Assembly: GCA_035566435.1 (NCBI GenBank)
Contig: DATMRF010000034.1
Span: 186,001-250,000 of the forward strand
Direction of reading: 5' to 3'
DNA length: 64,000 nt
From: DATMRF01 sp035566435
GTDB taxonomy: Bacteria; Verrucomicrobiota; Verrucomicrobiia; Limisphaerales; UBA8199
The position numbers and the translations under genes are program-made. Positions 48,413 through 58,086 of this stretch are shown here, in pieces; position 1 is the stretch's first letter, and every line of letters starts with the position of its first letter. The notes under the pieces were generated by a model. The model saw only the letters and a list, made by a program, of their open reading frames with translations. It had not been told where the DNA came from and did not search any database.

Positions 48413-51400
48413 TTACAGCCCGGAGGGCAGGGGAGGAGTGCGGCGGCGGAACCTTGGCAGCCACTGCGGACGCCACCTGGCGAACCACCTCCGGATATGC
48501 TCGAACGCCAGATAAACCACCGGTGTCGTGAACAGCGTCATCGCTTGCGAAAACAGCAGCCCGCCCACAATCGCTATCCCCAGCGGTTGCCGCAATTCGG
48601 ACCCGGCCCCGAAACCGATCGCCAGCGGCACCGCGCCAAACATCGCCGCCAGCGTCGTCATCATGATCGGCCGGAACCGGATCACGCACGCCTGGTAAAT
48701 CGCATCCTCCGGGCTCGCGTTTTCGTTCCGCTCGGCCTCCAGCGCAAAGTCGATCATCAGAATCGCGTTCTTCTTCACGATCCCAATCAGCAGGATGATC
48801 CCGATAAACGAGACCAGCGACAGCTCCAGCCCCGTCGCCAGCAGCGCCAGCAGGGCGCCCACCCCCGCCGACGGCAGCGTCGAGAGAATCGTCAGCGGAT
48901 GAATCAGGCTCTCGTAAAGCATCCCCAGCACAATATACACCGCCAGCAGCGCCGCCAGCACCAGCAGCGGCGTGCTCGACATCGAAGCCTTGAACACCTG
49001 CGCCGTCCCCTGAAAACTCCCCTGCACGCTCGAAGGCATGTGCATTTCATCCACTGCCGCCTGCACCTCCTCCGTCGCCTGCCCCAGCGATGCCCCGATC
49101 GCCAGGTTGAACGACAGCGTCACCGCCGCGAATTGCCCCTGGTGGTTCACCGACAGGTAGGCGTTTCCTGGTTCGAACTTCGCCATCGCCGAAAGCGGCA
49201 CCAGTTCCCCCGAATTCGATTTCACATAGATCTTTGTCAGCGAATCGGGGTCGGAGAGGAAGCCCGGCTCAGCTTCCAGCACCACGAAATGCTGGTTGTA
49301 CCGCTCGTACAGCGTCGAGACCTGCCGCTGCCCAAACGCATCGTACAGCGTGTTGTCGATGGCCGCCGGCGACACCCCCAACCGCGCCGCCGCGTCCCGG
49401 TTCACCACCACGTTGGCCTGCAGCCCCCCCGTGAGTTGGTCGCTCGTCACATCCCGCAGGCTTGGGTTGGACCGCAGCTTTTGCAAGAGCATCGCCGACC
49501 AATACTTCAACTCCGCCAGGTCCGTCGATTGCAGCGCATATTGGTATTGCGCCTTGCTCATCCTGCCCCCGACCCGGATGTCCTGGTTGGCCTGCATGAA
49601 AAGTGTGATGCCGGGCAGGCCGGCGGTCGCCTTGCGGAGCCGGCTGATGACCCGGTCGGCATTGATGCCGCGCTGTTCCACCGGTTTGAGCGTGATGAAC
49701 AACCGGCCGCTGTTCACCACCGAGTTGCCGCTGCCGCTGACGAACGAGCCGATGGATTCGACCGCGGGGTCGGCCATGACGATGTCGAGCACCTGATGAT
49801 GGAGGCGGGACATGGCTTCAAAGGAAATGTCCTGGGCGGCCTCGGTAGTGGCCATCAGGCTGCCCGTGTCCTGCTGGGGGAAAAAGCCTTTGGGGACAAT
49901 TTTGTACAGCCAGATCGTGGCGCCCATCGTGATGACGAAGACCGCCAGCATCAGCGCCTGGTGGCGCAGCACCCACCTCAGCGCGCCCGAGTAGCCCCCC
50001 AGCAGCAGGTTGAACGCCCCTTCGCACGCGCGATAAACCGGCCCCCGCTTCCGGTAACTGGATTCTGCCCGCAAAAAACGCGAGCACAGCATCGGCGTCA
50101 GCGTCAGCGAAAGCACCCCCGACACCAGCACCGCCAGGCTGAGCGTCACTGCGAATTCGTGGAACAAACGCCCGATCAAGCCGCCCATGAACAACAATGG
50201 GATGAACACTGCCACCAGCGAGGTGGTCATGGAAACGATCGTAAACCCGATTTGCCGCGCCCCCTTAAGCGCCGCCTCGAACGCCCGCTCCCCGTTCTCG
50301 ATGTGCCGCACGATGTTCTCGATCACCACAATCGCGTCATCCACGACGAACCCGACCGAAATGGTGATCGCCATCAGCGACAGATTATCGATGCTGTAAT
50401 GGCAGAAATACATCCCCGCCGCCGTCGCCGTCAACGCCAGCGGCACCGTCACGCTCGCGATGAACGTCGGCCAGAACCGCCGCAGAAACAAAAAAATCAC
50501 CAGCACCACCAGCGCGATGCTCAGAAAAAGGGAGCGTTGAACCTCCTTGACCGAGGCCTCGATGGTGCGCGTCCGGTCGCTGATCGGCGTGATCGTGATC
50601 GCCGGCGGCAGCCATTCCCTGAGCCGCGGCAGCTCGCTTTTGATCCGCTGCACCGTCTCGATAACATTCGCGTCCGCCTGCTTGAAGATGATCACCAGCA
50701 CCGCTTCGTTCGTCCCCGACCAGCCGGCCTGGAGCGTGTTCTCCACACTGTCAATCGCGCGGCCAACCCCGGAAAGCCGGACCGGGCCCCGCGGTTTCTC
50801 CGCCACCACCAGCGTTTGATAATCCTTCGCCTGCAGCAACTGGTCGTTGCTGTTCAGCGTGTACGACAATCCGTTTCCTTCCAGGCTCCCTTTAGGCGAG
50901 TCCACGTTCACCTGGCCCAGCACCGTGCGGATGTCCTCCAGGCTCAGATTGGCCGCCGCCAGTGCTACCGGGTTGATCTGGACACGAATCGCATCCTTGG
51001 CCGCCCCGCTGATGAACACCTGGCTCACACCTTCGACCTGGCTGAGATGCTGCGCGATGATGTTGTCCCCGTAATCGTAAATCTGCGTCGCCGGCAACGT
51101 GTCCGACGTCATCGCCAAAATCATGACCGGCGCGTCGGCCGGGTTCACCTTCTTATACGTCGGCGGCCCCGGAAGATTGAACGGCAGGTCCCCCGCCGAC
51201 GCGTTTATCGCCGCCTGCACGTCCCGCGCCGCTCCATCGACGCTGCGGTCGAGGTTGAATTGGATCGAGATGGAAGTGCCGCCGAGCGTGCTCACCGACG
51301 TCAACTCCGAAACTCCGGAGATCTGCCCCAGCCGTTTTTCAAGAGGCGCCGCCACCGTCGAAGCGACCGTCGCCGGGTCCGCTCCCGGCAGCGACGCTTG

Positions 51401-51541
51401 CACGTTAATCATCGGGAAATCCACCCTCGGAATCGCTGCCACCGGCAGAAAATTCCAAGCCACCACCCCGGCGAGGAACAAGCCGGCAGCCAGGAGCGAG
51501 GTGCCGACCGGACGCCGTATGAATGGCTCGCTGACGCTCAT
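48413..51541 (-). CDS. mdtC: RND efflux pump, MdtC/HAE1-type
   Basis: 1042 residues, the full AcrB-like length, 12 membrane helices around two large periplasmic loops. N-terminus MSVSEPFIRRPVGTSLL; the TM4 proton-relay motif GFVVDDAIVVIENIVRHIE carries the two Asp. Other marks: FNLDRSVDGAARDVQAAINA, and PSAGVGALLAL and NAILMIDFALEAER near the C-terminus. Second pump gene of the operon, 271 bp downstream of the first. Tandem MdtB/MdtC-like pairs work as heteromultimers in Enterobacteria; the same is inferred here. Drugs, bile-like compounds or metals cannot be told apart from sequence. Confidence 0.92.
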   Translation of the reverse strand: MSVSEPFIRRPVGTSLLAAGLFLAGVVAWNFLPVAAIPRVDFPMINVQASLPGADPATVASTVAAPLEKRLGQISGVSELTSVSTLGGTSISIQFNLDRSVDGAARDVQAAINASAGDLPFNLPGPPTYKKVNPADAPVMILAMTSDTLPATQIYDYGDNIIAQHLSQVEGVSQVFISGAAKDAIRVQINPVALAAANLSLEDIRTVLGQVNVDSPKGSLEGNGLSYTLNSNDQLLQAKDYQTLVVAEKPRGPVRLSGVGRAIDSVENTLQAGWSGTNEAVLVIIFKQADANVIETVQRIKSELPRLREWLPPAITITPISDRTRTIEASVKEVQRSLFLSIALVVLVIFLFLRRFWPTFIASVTVPLALTATAAGMYFCHYSIDNLSLMAITISVGFVVDDAIVVIENIVRHIENGERAFEAALKGARQIGFTIVSMTTSLVAVFIPLLFMGGLIGRLFHEFAVTLSLAVLVSGVLSLTLTPMLCSRFLRAESSYRKRGPVYRACEGAFNLLLGGYSGALRWVLRHQALMLAVFVITMGATIWLYKIVPKGFFPQQDTGSLMATTEAAQDISFEAMSRLHHQVLDIVMADPAVESIGSFVSGSGNSVVNSGRLFITLKPVEQRGINADRVISRLRKATAGLPGITLFMQANQDIRVGGRMSKAQYQYALQSTDLAELKYWSAMLLQKLRSNPSLRDVTSDQLTGGLQANVVVNRDAAARLGVSPAAIDNTLYDAFGQRQVSTLYERYNQHFVVLEAEPGFLSDPDSLTKIYVKSNSGELVPLSAMAKFEPGNAYLSVNHQGQFAAVTLSFNLAIGASLGQATEEVQAAVDEMHMPSSVQGSFQGTAQVFKASMSSTPLLVLAALLAVYIVLGMLYESLIHPLTILSTLPSAGVGALLALLATGLELSLVSFIGIILLIGIVKKNAILMIDFALEAERNENASPEDAIYQACVIRFRPIMMTTLAAMFGAVPLAIGFGAGSELRQPLGIAIVGGLLFSQAMTLFTTPVVYLAFEHIRRWFARWRPQWLPRFRRRTPPLPSGL

Positions 51542-51633
51542 GGAGGTGGGGGCGTTGAAACGTTAAAACGTTGAACCGTTAAAAAGGTTAAAAGTGCGAT
51601 TTGAATAGTCCGTTATCGATTTGCGTGAGCAGA

Positions 51634-51734
51634 GAAAGCGGCAGGGGACTGCCGCACTCCAAAACCTTGCGGGCGTATGGGAGACCACCGGCACTCGCTT
51701 GCGTCTTGGAGTGCGGCAGCCCTCTGCCGCTTTC
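51634..51734. repeat. 29-bp near-perfect inverted repeat between the two pump genes
   Basis: Arms at 51634-51662 (starts GAAAGCGGCAGGGG) and 51706-51734, complementary at 27 of 29 positions, with a 43-bp loop. In a transcript it would form a long hairpin between mdtB and mdtC. Confidence 0.85.
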
Positions 51735-51812
51735 GGACACCAGCTCGAGTGCGCGCCCGACAGTGTTAGTCTTTCCCGTTTCAACGCTTTAACCTTTCAA
51801 CGCTCTAGCGCC

Positions 51813-54800
51813 TCACGCTTCACGCTCCAACGCCCCAACGCTCCCCGCCTCCGGCAAATGCGCCACCTGTCGCCACTGCCTTACCCAATTCCCAAGCCGG
51901 TCCATATACAGGTACACCACCGGCGTCGTGTACAGCGTGATGAACTGCGACAACAACAAGCCGCCCACGATCGCGATGCCCATCGGACGCCGCAGCTCCG
52001 ACCCTTCGCCATGCTGCAACGCCAGCGGCAAGGCCCCGAACAGCGCCGCCATCGTCGTCATCATAATCGGCCGGAATCGCAGCAGGCACGCCTGGTAAAT
52101 CGATTTCTCCGGCGGCAACCCCTCCGTCCGCTCCGCGTCCAGCGCGAAATCGATCATCATGATCGCGTTCTTCTGCACTATCCCAATCAGCAGCACGATC
52201 CCAATCAGCGCAATCAAAGACAGGTCGTTCCCCGTCAGCATCAACGCCAGCAGCGCCCCCACGCCCGCCGACGGCAGGCTCGACAGGATCGTGATCGGAT
52301 GTATGTAGCTCTCATACAGCACCCCGAGCACGATGTAGATCACCACCACCGCCGCCAGGATCAGGAACGGCTCGCTCTTGAGCGACGACCGGAACTCCGC
52401 CGCGCTGCCCGAAAAAGTCGTCACCACCGTCTCCGGCAAACCGATGTCCTTCTCCGCCTTTTGGATCGCCGTCACCGCTTCGCCCAGCGACGCGCCCGGG
52501 CGCAGGTTGAACGACAGCGTCACCGCCGGGAACTGGCCCTGGTGGACAATCGTCAGCGGCGCTGTATCGGTTTTCAAAGCCGCGAAGGTGCTCAACGGCA
52601 CCACCTGGCCGGTCGTCGATTTCACGTAGATTTTATTCAGCGCTTTGGGGGTCAATTGGAAGTGCGGGTCGGCCTCCAAAATAACCCGGTATTGGCTGAG
52701 CTGTGTGAAAATCGTCGTCACCTGCCGTTGCCCGAACGCGTCATACAGCGTGTCGTCAATGGCCTGCGGCAGGATGTTGAGGCGCGAGGCCTTTTGCCGG
52801 TCCACCACCACGTTGATCTGCAAGCCGCCGCTCTGTTCGTCGCTCGCCACGTCCGTCAACTCGCTCAACCCGCGCAGGTTCGCCAGCAGGCGTGCGCTCC
52901 AGCCCGACAGCTCCGCTTCGTCCGCATCCTGCAGTGTGTATTGGAATTGCGTGCGGCTGACCCGGCTGTCGATCTGCACGTCCTGGACCGCTTGCATGAA
53001 CAGCGAGATCCCCTCCAGGTCGCGTGTTGCCTCCCGCAGCCGCTCGATGATTTCTGTCGCGCTCGACCGCCGGTCGTCGCGCCGCTTCAACCCGATGTAA
53101 AGTCGGCCCGTGTTCATCGTCGGGTTCACCGTCCCGGCCCCTACAAACGACGCGACCGTCGTGACGTCCGGGTCCTTCAGCACCCGCTCCGCCAACTGGC
53201 GCTGGCGATTCACCATCGCGTTAAACGAGATCGTTTGCGGCGCATCGGTGATCCCCAGGATCAACCCTGTGTCCTGCTGCGGCAGCAGCCCTTTGGGCAC
53301 CAGCACATAGAGCCAAATCGTCGCCACCAGCGTCACCACCGCGACCCCCAGCACGAAGGCCTGCCGGCGCAGCACCCACCGCAACCCGTGCTCGTAAGCG
53401 TCGAGCATCCCTTTAAAAAAACGCTCCGTCGCCTGGAAGAGCCTCCCGTGCTTGCCCTTGTCCTCCGGTTGCAGCAACCGCGCGCACATCATCGGCGTCA
53501 GCGTCAGCGATACGACGGCCGACACCATCACGGCCACGCTCAGCGTGATGGCAAATTCGCGGAACAGGCGGCCGACAATTCCAGTCATGAAGATCAGCGG
53601 GATGAACACCGCCACCAGCGAAAAGCTCAGCGAGACGACCGTGAACCCGATCTGCTTGGCGCCCTTGAGCGCGGCTTGCAGCGGCTGCTCCCCCGCCTCG
53701 ATGTACCTGACTATGTTCTCGATCATCACGATCGCGTCATCCACCACAAACCCGGTCGCAATCGTCAACGCCATCAGCGACAGATTGTCGAGGCTGAACC
53801 CGATGAGCTTCATCACGCCGAACGTCCCGATGACCGCCAGCGGCAGCGCCACGCTTGGGATCACCGTTGCCCAGAGCTTGCGCAGGAAAACAAAGATCAC
53901 CATCACCACCAGGCCGATCGTCAGCAGCAGCGTGAACTGCACGTCCCGCACCGACGCGCGGATGGTATCCGTCCGGTCGGTCAGGATCGCGATCTGCACC
54001 GATGGCGGCAGCGACGCTCGCAGGACGGGCAGGAGTGCCTTCACGCGGTCGGCTGTTTCAATAATGTTCGCTCCCGGCTGCCGCTGGATATCCAGGATCA
54101 CCGACGGCTTTTGACCCACCCAGCCCGCCAGCCGCACATTCTCCACGTTATCCACCACCTCGCCCAAATCCCGCAACCGCACCGGCGACCCGTTCCGGTA
54201 CGCTACGATCACCTCCGCATACTCTGCCGCCGAAAAAATCTGGTCGTTCGCCCCTATCGCATACGACTGTCGCGATCCGTTGAACGACCCCTTCGGCGCG
54301 TTAATGTTGTTCTGGATCAGCGCCGTGCGCACGTCCTCGAATCCCAGCCCCATCCCCGCCAGTGCCGCCGGGTTCATCCGCACGCGCACCGCCGGCTTTT
54401 GGTTCCCCTCGATCGTCACCAGGCCCACACCGCTGACTTCGCTCAACTTTTGCGCCAGCACCGTGTCCGCCAGGTCATTCACCTGCTCCAGTGGCAGCGT
54501 GTCCGACGTAATCGACAGCGTCAGGATGGGGGTGTCCGCCGGGTTGACCTTGCTGTACGTGGGCGGGTTCGGCATCTTGGGCAGCACCCCGTTGGCCGCG
54601 TTCATTGCCGCCTGCACATCTTGCGCCGCTGCGTCGATATCCCGGTCCAGATTGAACTGCAGGGTGATCGCCGAGTTCCCGAACGAGCTCACCGACGTCA
54701 TCTGCGACAAACCGCTGATCTGGCCGAACTGCCGCTCCAGCGGCGTCGTCACCGACGAGGCCATCACGTCCGGCGCCGCCCCGGGATATTGCCCTATGAC

Positions 54801-54938
54801 CTGGATGGTCGGAAAATCAACCGGCGGCAGCGCCGACACCGGCAGCAGGAAATAACCCAGCAGCCCCATCAACACCACCCCCGCCATCAGCAGCGAGGTC
54901 GCGATCGGGCGGCGAATGAAAGGCTCGGAGATGCTCAA
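51813..54938 (-). CDS. mdtB: RND efflux pump, MdtB/HAE1-type
   Basis: 1041 residues. Same architecture as its neighbour: MSISEPFIRRPIATSLL, FNLDRDIDAAAQDVQAAMNA, TM4 motif GFVVDDAIVMIENIVRYIE and C-terminal PSAGVGALLALMLTGNDLSL and NAIMMIDFALDAER. First pump of the operon, 95 bp after the adaptor gene. It aligns by eye with the other pump over its whole length, so the two arose by duplication. The proton-driven pump sits in the inner membrane and works with the adaptor and an outer-membrane channel not present in this window. Confidence 0.92.
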   Translation of the reverse strand: MSISEPFIRRPIATSLLMAGVVLMGLLGYFLLPVSALPPVDFPTIQVIGQYPGAAPDVMASSVTTPLERQFGQISGLSQMTSVSSFGNSAITLQFNLDRDIDAAAQDVQAAMNAANGVLPKMPNPPTYSKVNPADTPILTLSITSDTLPLEQVNDLADTVLAQKLSEVSGVGLVTIEGNQKPAVRVRMNPAALAGMGLGFEDVRTALIQNNINAPKGSFNGSRQSYAIGANDQIFSAAEYAEVIVAYRNGSPVRLRDLGEVVDNVENVRLAGWVGQKPSVILDIQRQPGANIIETADRVKALLPVLRASLPPSVQIAILTDRTDTIRASVRDVQFTLLLTIGLVVMVIFVFLRKLWATVIPSVALPLAVIGTFGVMKLIGFSLDNLSLMALTIATGFVVDDAIVMIENIVRYIEAGEQPLQAALKGAKQIGFTVVSLSFSLVAVFIPLIFMTGIVGRLFREFAITLSVAVMVSAVVSLTLTPMMCARLLQPEDKGKHGRLFQATERFFKGMLDAYEHGLRWVLRRQAFVLGVAVVTLVATIWLYVLVPKGLLPQQDTGLILGITDAPQTISFNAMVNRQRQLAERVLKDPDVTTVASFVGAGTVNPTMNTGRLYIGLKRRDDRRSSATEIIERLREATRDLEGISLFMQAVQDVQIDSRVSRTQFQYTLQDADEAELSGWSARLLANLRGLSELTDVASDEQSGGLQINVVVDRQKASRLNILPQAIDDTLYDAFGQRQVTTIFTQLSQYRVILEADPHFQLTPKALNKIYVKSTTGQVVPLSTFAALKTDTAPLTIVHQGQFPAVTLSFNLRPGASLGEAVTAIQKAEKDIGLPETVVTTFSGSAAEFRSSLKSEPFLILAAVVVIYIVLGVLYESYIHPITILSSLPSAGVGALLALMLTGNDLSLIALIGIVLLIGIVQKNAIMMIDFALDAERTEGLPPEKSIYQACLLRFRPIMMTTMAALFGALPLALQHGEGSELRRPMGIAIVGGLLLSQFITLYTTPVVYLYMDRLGNWVRQWRQVAHLPEAGSVGALEREA

Positions 54939-54963
54939 GGGTGGTGAAGGCTAAAACGTTACT

Positions 54964-55010
54964 ACACGGTAGGGCGCGCTGTCCCAGCGCGCCGCGACAG
55001 CGCGCCCAAC
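54964..55010. repeat. GCGCGCTGTCC palindromic repeat, copy 1
   Basis: CACGGTAGGGCGCGCTGTCC then CAGCGCGCCGCGACAGCGCGCCC, a nested palindrome between the adaptor and mdtB. A related inverted copy is at 62115-62146. Confidence 0.65.
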
Positions 55011-55033
55011 CTTGTTTGCTGCGGGTTGCATGT

Positions 55034-56263
55034 TCACATGGGCGGGCGGGAAGTGGGTGGGGTTTTGGCATCGGCGGAGCGAGTAGAGGAGGGGGGCGCG
55101 CTCGGAGCTCCGGGCACCGACGCTTTCACCCGCTGGCCTGCTTGCAGTTTATATTGGCCGTCAACGACCACCCGTTCGCCGGGAACCAAGCCGTCGTCGA
55201 TCAGCGCCTGGTTCTGTTCGATCAGCGCAACCTTGATCGCCCGCACCAGCGCGACGTCATTGCTGAGCACGAACGCAAACGCTCCGTCCGGTCCGCGTTG
55301 CACCACCGACGCCGGCACCACCGTGCCATCCTTCCGCGTCGTCACCAGCAGCCGCACGTTCACAAATTGCCCCGGCCAGAGTCGCAGGTCTTCATTGGGG
55401 AACGTCGCCTTGAGTCGCAACGTGCCGGTGCTGGTGTCGATCTGGTTGTCAATCACCGCCAGCTTGCCTTCGCCCAGCGTCGTCCGGTTGTCCCGGTCCA
55501 CCGCATAGACCGAGAGCGTTTCGCCGGCTCCGCGCTGCGCCTGGATTTGACCCAGCGTTTGTTCCGGCAACGTGAATACGATCGAAATTGGACGGAGCTG
55601 CGTCAACACCACGAGCCCCGTGGTATCGGTTGCATGCACGATGTTCCCCTGGTCAACCAACCGGATCCCCGTCCGGCCTTCCAGCGGTGCCGTAATCGAT
55701 GCGTAGGCCAGGTTCACCCGGGCGCTCTCGATCGCCGCTTCATCGGCCTGGACCGCGGCCTTCAACTGGTCCACTTGGGCCTTTTGCGTGTCGTAATCCT
55801 GCTGCGCAAGAATTTTCCCGGCGAGCAACTCCTCGTCGCGCTTGAGCGTAATTTGTGCGACCGAAAGCTCAGCTTCATCCTGCGCCTTTTTGGCCACGCT
55901 CTGGTCCAACTGCGCCTGGAACGGCGCCGGGTCGATCTGGGCGAGCAGATCACCCGCATGCACCTCCTGGCCCTCTACAAAAGCGATGCGCACCACCTGC
56001 CCATCGACACGGCTGCGCACGGTGACCGTGTTAAAAGCCTGCACCGTCCCCAGCCCTTCCAGGAATATGGGCACATCCTTCTTCTCGACAGTCCCGGCGA
56101 TCACCGGCACCGGGTTGGTCATTGCCGTGGAACGACTTCCGGTAGGGCCGCCAGTCGCGTTCGCCCCGTTCCGCTTGCACCCTGGCACCGCTACTCCCAC
56201 CAGGACGAACACCATCACCCATGGCCACCAGCCCCTCTGTTTAGTTTTTGTGTGGTCCGACAT
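55034..56263 (-). CDS. mdtA: RND efflux periplasmic adaptor (membrane fusion protein, MdtA-like)
   Basis: 409 residues from the ATG at 56263 (MSDHTKTKQRGWWPWVMVFVLVGVAVPGC), which ends in a lipobox-like VAVPGC. The frame upstream to 56308 is unlikely. Half-lipoyl motif TVRSRVDGQVVRIAFVEGQEVHAGDLLAQIDPAPFQAQLDQSV, then an alpha-hairpin (AELSVAQITLKRDEELL), second half-lipoyl ITAPLEGRTGIRLVDQGNIV, beta-barrel and membrane-proximal domain. The C-terminus is Pro/Ser/Ala-rich. It bridges the two pumps and an outer-membrane channel. First gene of the operon. Confidence 0.92.
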   Translation of the reverse strand: MSDHTKTKQRGWWPWVMVFVLVGVAVPGCKRNGANATGGPTGSRSTAMTNPVPVIAGTVEKKDVPIFLEGLGTVQAFNTVTVRSRVDGQVVRIAFVEGQEVHAGDLLAQIDPAPFQAQLDQSVAKKAQDEAELSVAQITLKRDEELLAGKILAQQDYDTQKAQVDQLKAAVQADEAAIESARVNLAYASITAPLEGRTGIRLVDQGNIVHATDTTGLVVLTQLRPISIVFTLPEQTLGQIQAQRGAGETLSVYAVDRDNRTTLGEGKLAVIDNQIDTSTGTLRLKATFPNEDLRLWPGQFVNVRLLVTTRKDGTVVPASVVQRGPDGAFAFVLSNDVALVRAIKVALIEQNQALIDDGLVPGERVVVDGQYKLQAGQRVKASVPGAPSAPPSSTRSADAKTPPTSRPPM

Positions 56264-56333
56264 GTCTCGTAAGTTGCAACAGCCTACGCTCTTAGAGGCA
56301 CGGGGCAATGCGTTTATTCATCCCAGCTCTGGG

Positions 56334-56360
56334 ATGGGGCGGGGACGGCCATGTCCCCGT
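56334..56360. repeat. GGGGACGGCCaTGTCCCC palindromic repeat, copy 1
   Basis: GGGGCGGGGACGGCCATGTCCCCGTTT. The same unit recurs at 62993-63020, with an inverted copy at 63041-63062. Confidence 0.7.
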
Positions 56361-56382
56361 TTGGCCATTCACAAGGGCTGGG

Positions 56383-56404
56383 GCGCACGATTGGAATCGT
56401 TCGC
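56383..56404. repeat. Partial copy of the 62-bp double-palindrome repeat
   Basis: GCGCACGATTGGAATCGTTCGC preceded by GGCTGGG, like the start of copy A at 30132. Only one palindrome of the pair is present. Confidence 0.55.
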
Positions 56405-56482
56405 TTCAACCCGCTTCCAGGCATTAAGCTTCCCAACTGCATCACCATTGAAATTCCACCCAACCTCGACGATGGTTCGCCC

Positions 56483-58063
56483 GTGAGCCAATCTCTAATC
56501 ACCGAGCCTCTCATCACGTGCCGCCTGGGCGAAGCCCGCAGGTTGCTCGAACCCTGTTCGATTGTCATCTTCGGCGCCAGCGGCGACCTCACCTCGCGCA
56601 AACTCATCCCGGCCCTGTACCATCTCTGCAAAGAGAAACAAATGCCGCCGGATTTTCGCATCATCGGTTTTGCCCGCCGGGACAAGACAGACGCTTCCTG
56701 GCGGGATGAGTTACGGCAGGACCTCGACCGGTTTTCCCGCACCAAACCCGTCGATGAAACGGTCTGGCGCGACTTCTCGAGCCATCTTGTTTATTGCCAG
56801 GGCGACCTCACGGCCGGCGAGGCCTACGCTAAACTCGAAAAGCAGCTCAGCTCCTTCGGCAGCGAGCCGCTCCGCCGGAATCTGCTGTTCTACCTCGCCA
56901 CCATGCCCAGCCAGTTTGGGGTCGTGGTCGAACAATTGCGCGCGTGCGGCCTGCTCCAGAAACAGAATGGCAACAACGGCAAAGGCTGGCAGCGCATCGT
57001 CGTTGAGAAACCCTTCGGCCACGACCTGGAATCCGCCCGCCAGCTCAACCGCGAACTCACTCGCTACGCGACCGAGCAGCAGGTCTTCCGCATCGACCAT
57101 TATCTTGGCAAGGAAACGGTCCAGAACATTTTGATGTTCCGCTTCTCCAACGCCATCTTCGAGCGCCTTTGGAACCGCGATTCCATCGAATACGTCCAGG
57201 TCACCGTTAGCGAAGAGCTTGGCGTTGGCCAGCGCGGCGGTTACTACGAAGAAGCCGGCGCGCTGCGCGACATGGTCCAGAATCATCTCCTCCAGGTCCT
57301 GTCGCTCATCGCCATGGAGCCGCCTGTCTCGCTCGAAGCCGAATGCATCAGGGACGAAAAGGTCAAGCTGCTCAAGTCCATCCGCAGCATGAACCCCGAG
57401 CAGGTCGCCCGGCAGGTCGTCCGCGGGCAATACTTTGCCGGCATCATCGATGGCCAGCCCCGCGCTGGCTACCGGCAGGAGACCAAAGTGAAATCGGATT
57501 CCAACGTCGAAACCTATGTCGCTTTGAAGCTATTCATCGACAACTGGCGCTGGTCCGGTATCCCCTTCTATCTGCGCACCGGCAAGAGCCTGCCCATCAG
57601 CGCCAGTGAGGTGCGCGTTCAGTTCCGGCCCACCCCCCATGTCCTCTTCGCGGCCGAGTGCGGCCAAAACCTCGATCCCAACTCGCTCGCGCTCCGCTTG
57701 CAACCTAACGAGGGTATCTCCTTGCGTTTCAACGGCAAAGTGCCCGGCACCAGCCTCGAGGTCAGGCCCGTTCGCATGCATTTCAGCTATGACGCCGAGT
57801 TCGGGGCTTACACTCCTGAAGCCTACGAACGACTCTTGTTGGAGGCGATGGCAGGTGATGCCACGCTGTTCATCCGCCGGGATGAGGTTGAGACCGCTTG
57901 GGAAATCGTCGATTCGATTCGCAAAACCTGGGAAGGCAAGCCCTTGACCAACCGCGAGTTCTATGCCGCCGGCACTTGGGGACCGGTCGCGGCCGACGAT
58001 CTGCTCGCCCAGTCGGGCCATGTTTGGCATGTCCCAGTCGTGCTGAACAGCAAGCCCGGGTAA
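56483..58063 (+). CDS. zwf: Glucose-6-phosphate 1-dehydrogenase
   Basis: 526 residues from a GTG at 56483. The frame reaches back to 56351, but that part contains two intergenic repeats and is unlikely to be translated. NADP-binding motif IFGASGDLTSRKLIPALY, the active-site peptide RIDHYLGKETVQNILMFRF (His is the catalytic base) and EKPFGHDLESA are all present. First enzyme of the oxidative pentose phosphate pathway, making NADPH and 6-phosphogluconolactone. Followed after 23 bp by the lactonase gene on the same strand. Confidence 0.95.
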   Translation: MSQSLITEPLITCRLGEARRLLEPCSIVIFGASGDLTSRKLIPALYHLCKEKQMPPDFRIIGFARRDKTDASWRDELRQDLDRFSRTKPVDETVWRDFSSHLVYCQGDLTAGEAYAKLEKQLSSFGSEPLRRNLLFYLATMPSQFGVVVEQLRACGLLQKQNGNNGKGWQRIVVEKPFGHDLESARQLNRELTRYATEQQVFRIDHYLGKETVQNILMFRFSNAIFERLWNRDSIEYVQVTVSEELGVGQRGGYYEEAGALRDMVQNHLLQVLSLIAMEPPVSLEAECIRDEKVKLLKSIRSMNPEQVARQVVRGQYFAGIIDGQPRAGYRQETKVKSDSNVETYVALKLFIDNWRWSGIPFYLRTGKSLPISASEVRVQFRPTPHVLFAAECGQNLDPNSLALRLQPNEGISLRFNGKVPGTSLEVRPVRMHFSYDAEFGAYTPEAYERLLLEAMAGDATLFIRRDEVETAWEIVDSIRKTWEGKPLTNREFYAAGTWGPVAADDLLAQSGHVWHVPVVLNSKPG

Positions 58064-58086
58064 AAACCAGAATCGAGTTCCAACCC

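Noticed and set aside
48392..54947. Two open frames of 1060 and 1108 codons antisense to both RND pump genes
   Set aside because: Composition is Arg/His/Gln-rich and without domains. The opposite strands are unmistakable RND pumps; high GC and codon bias suppress stops in this antisense frame.
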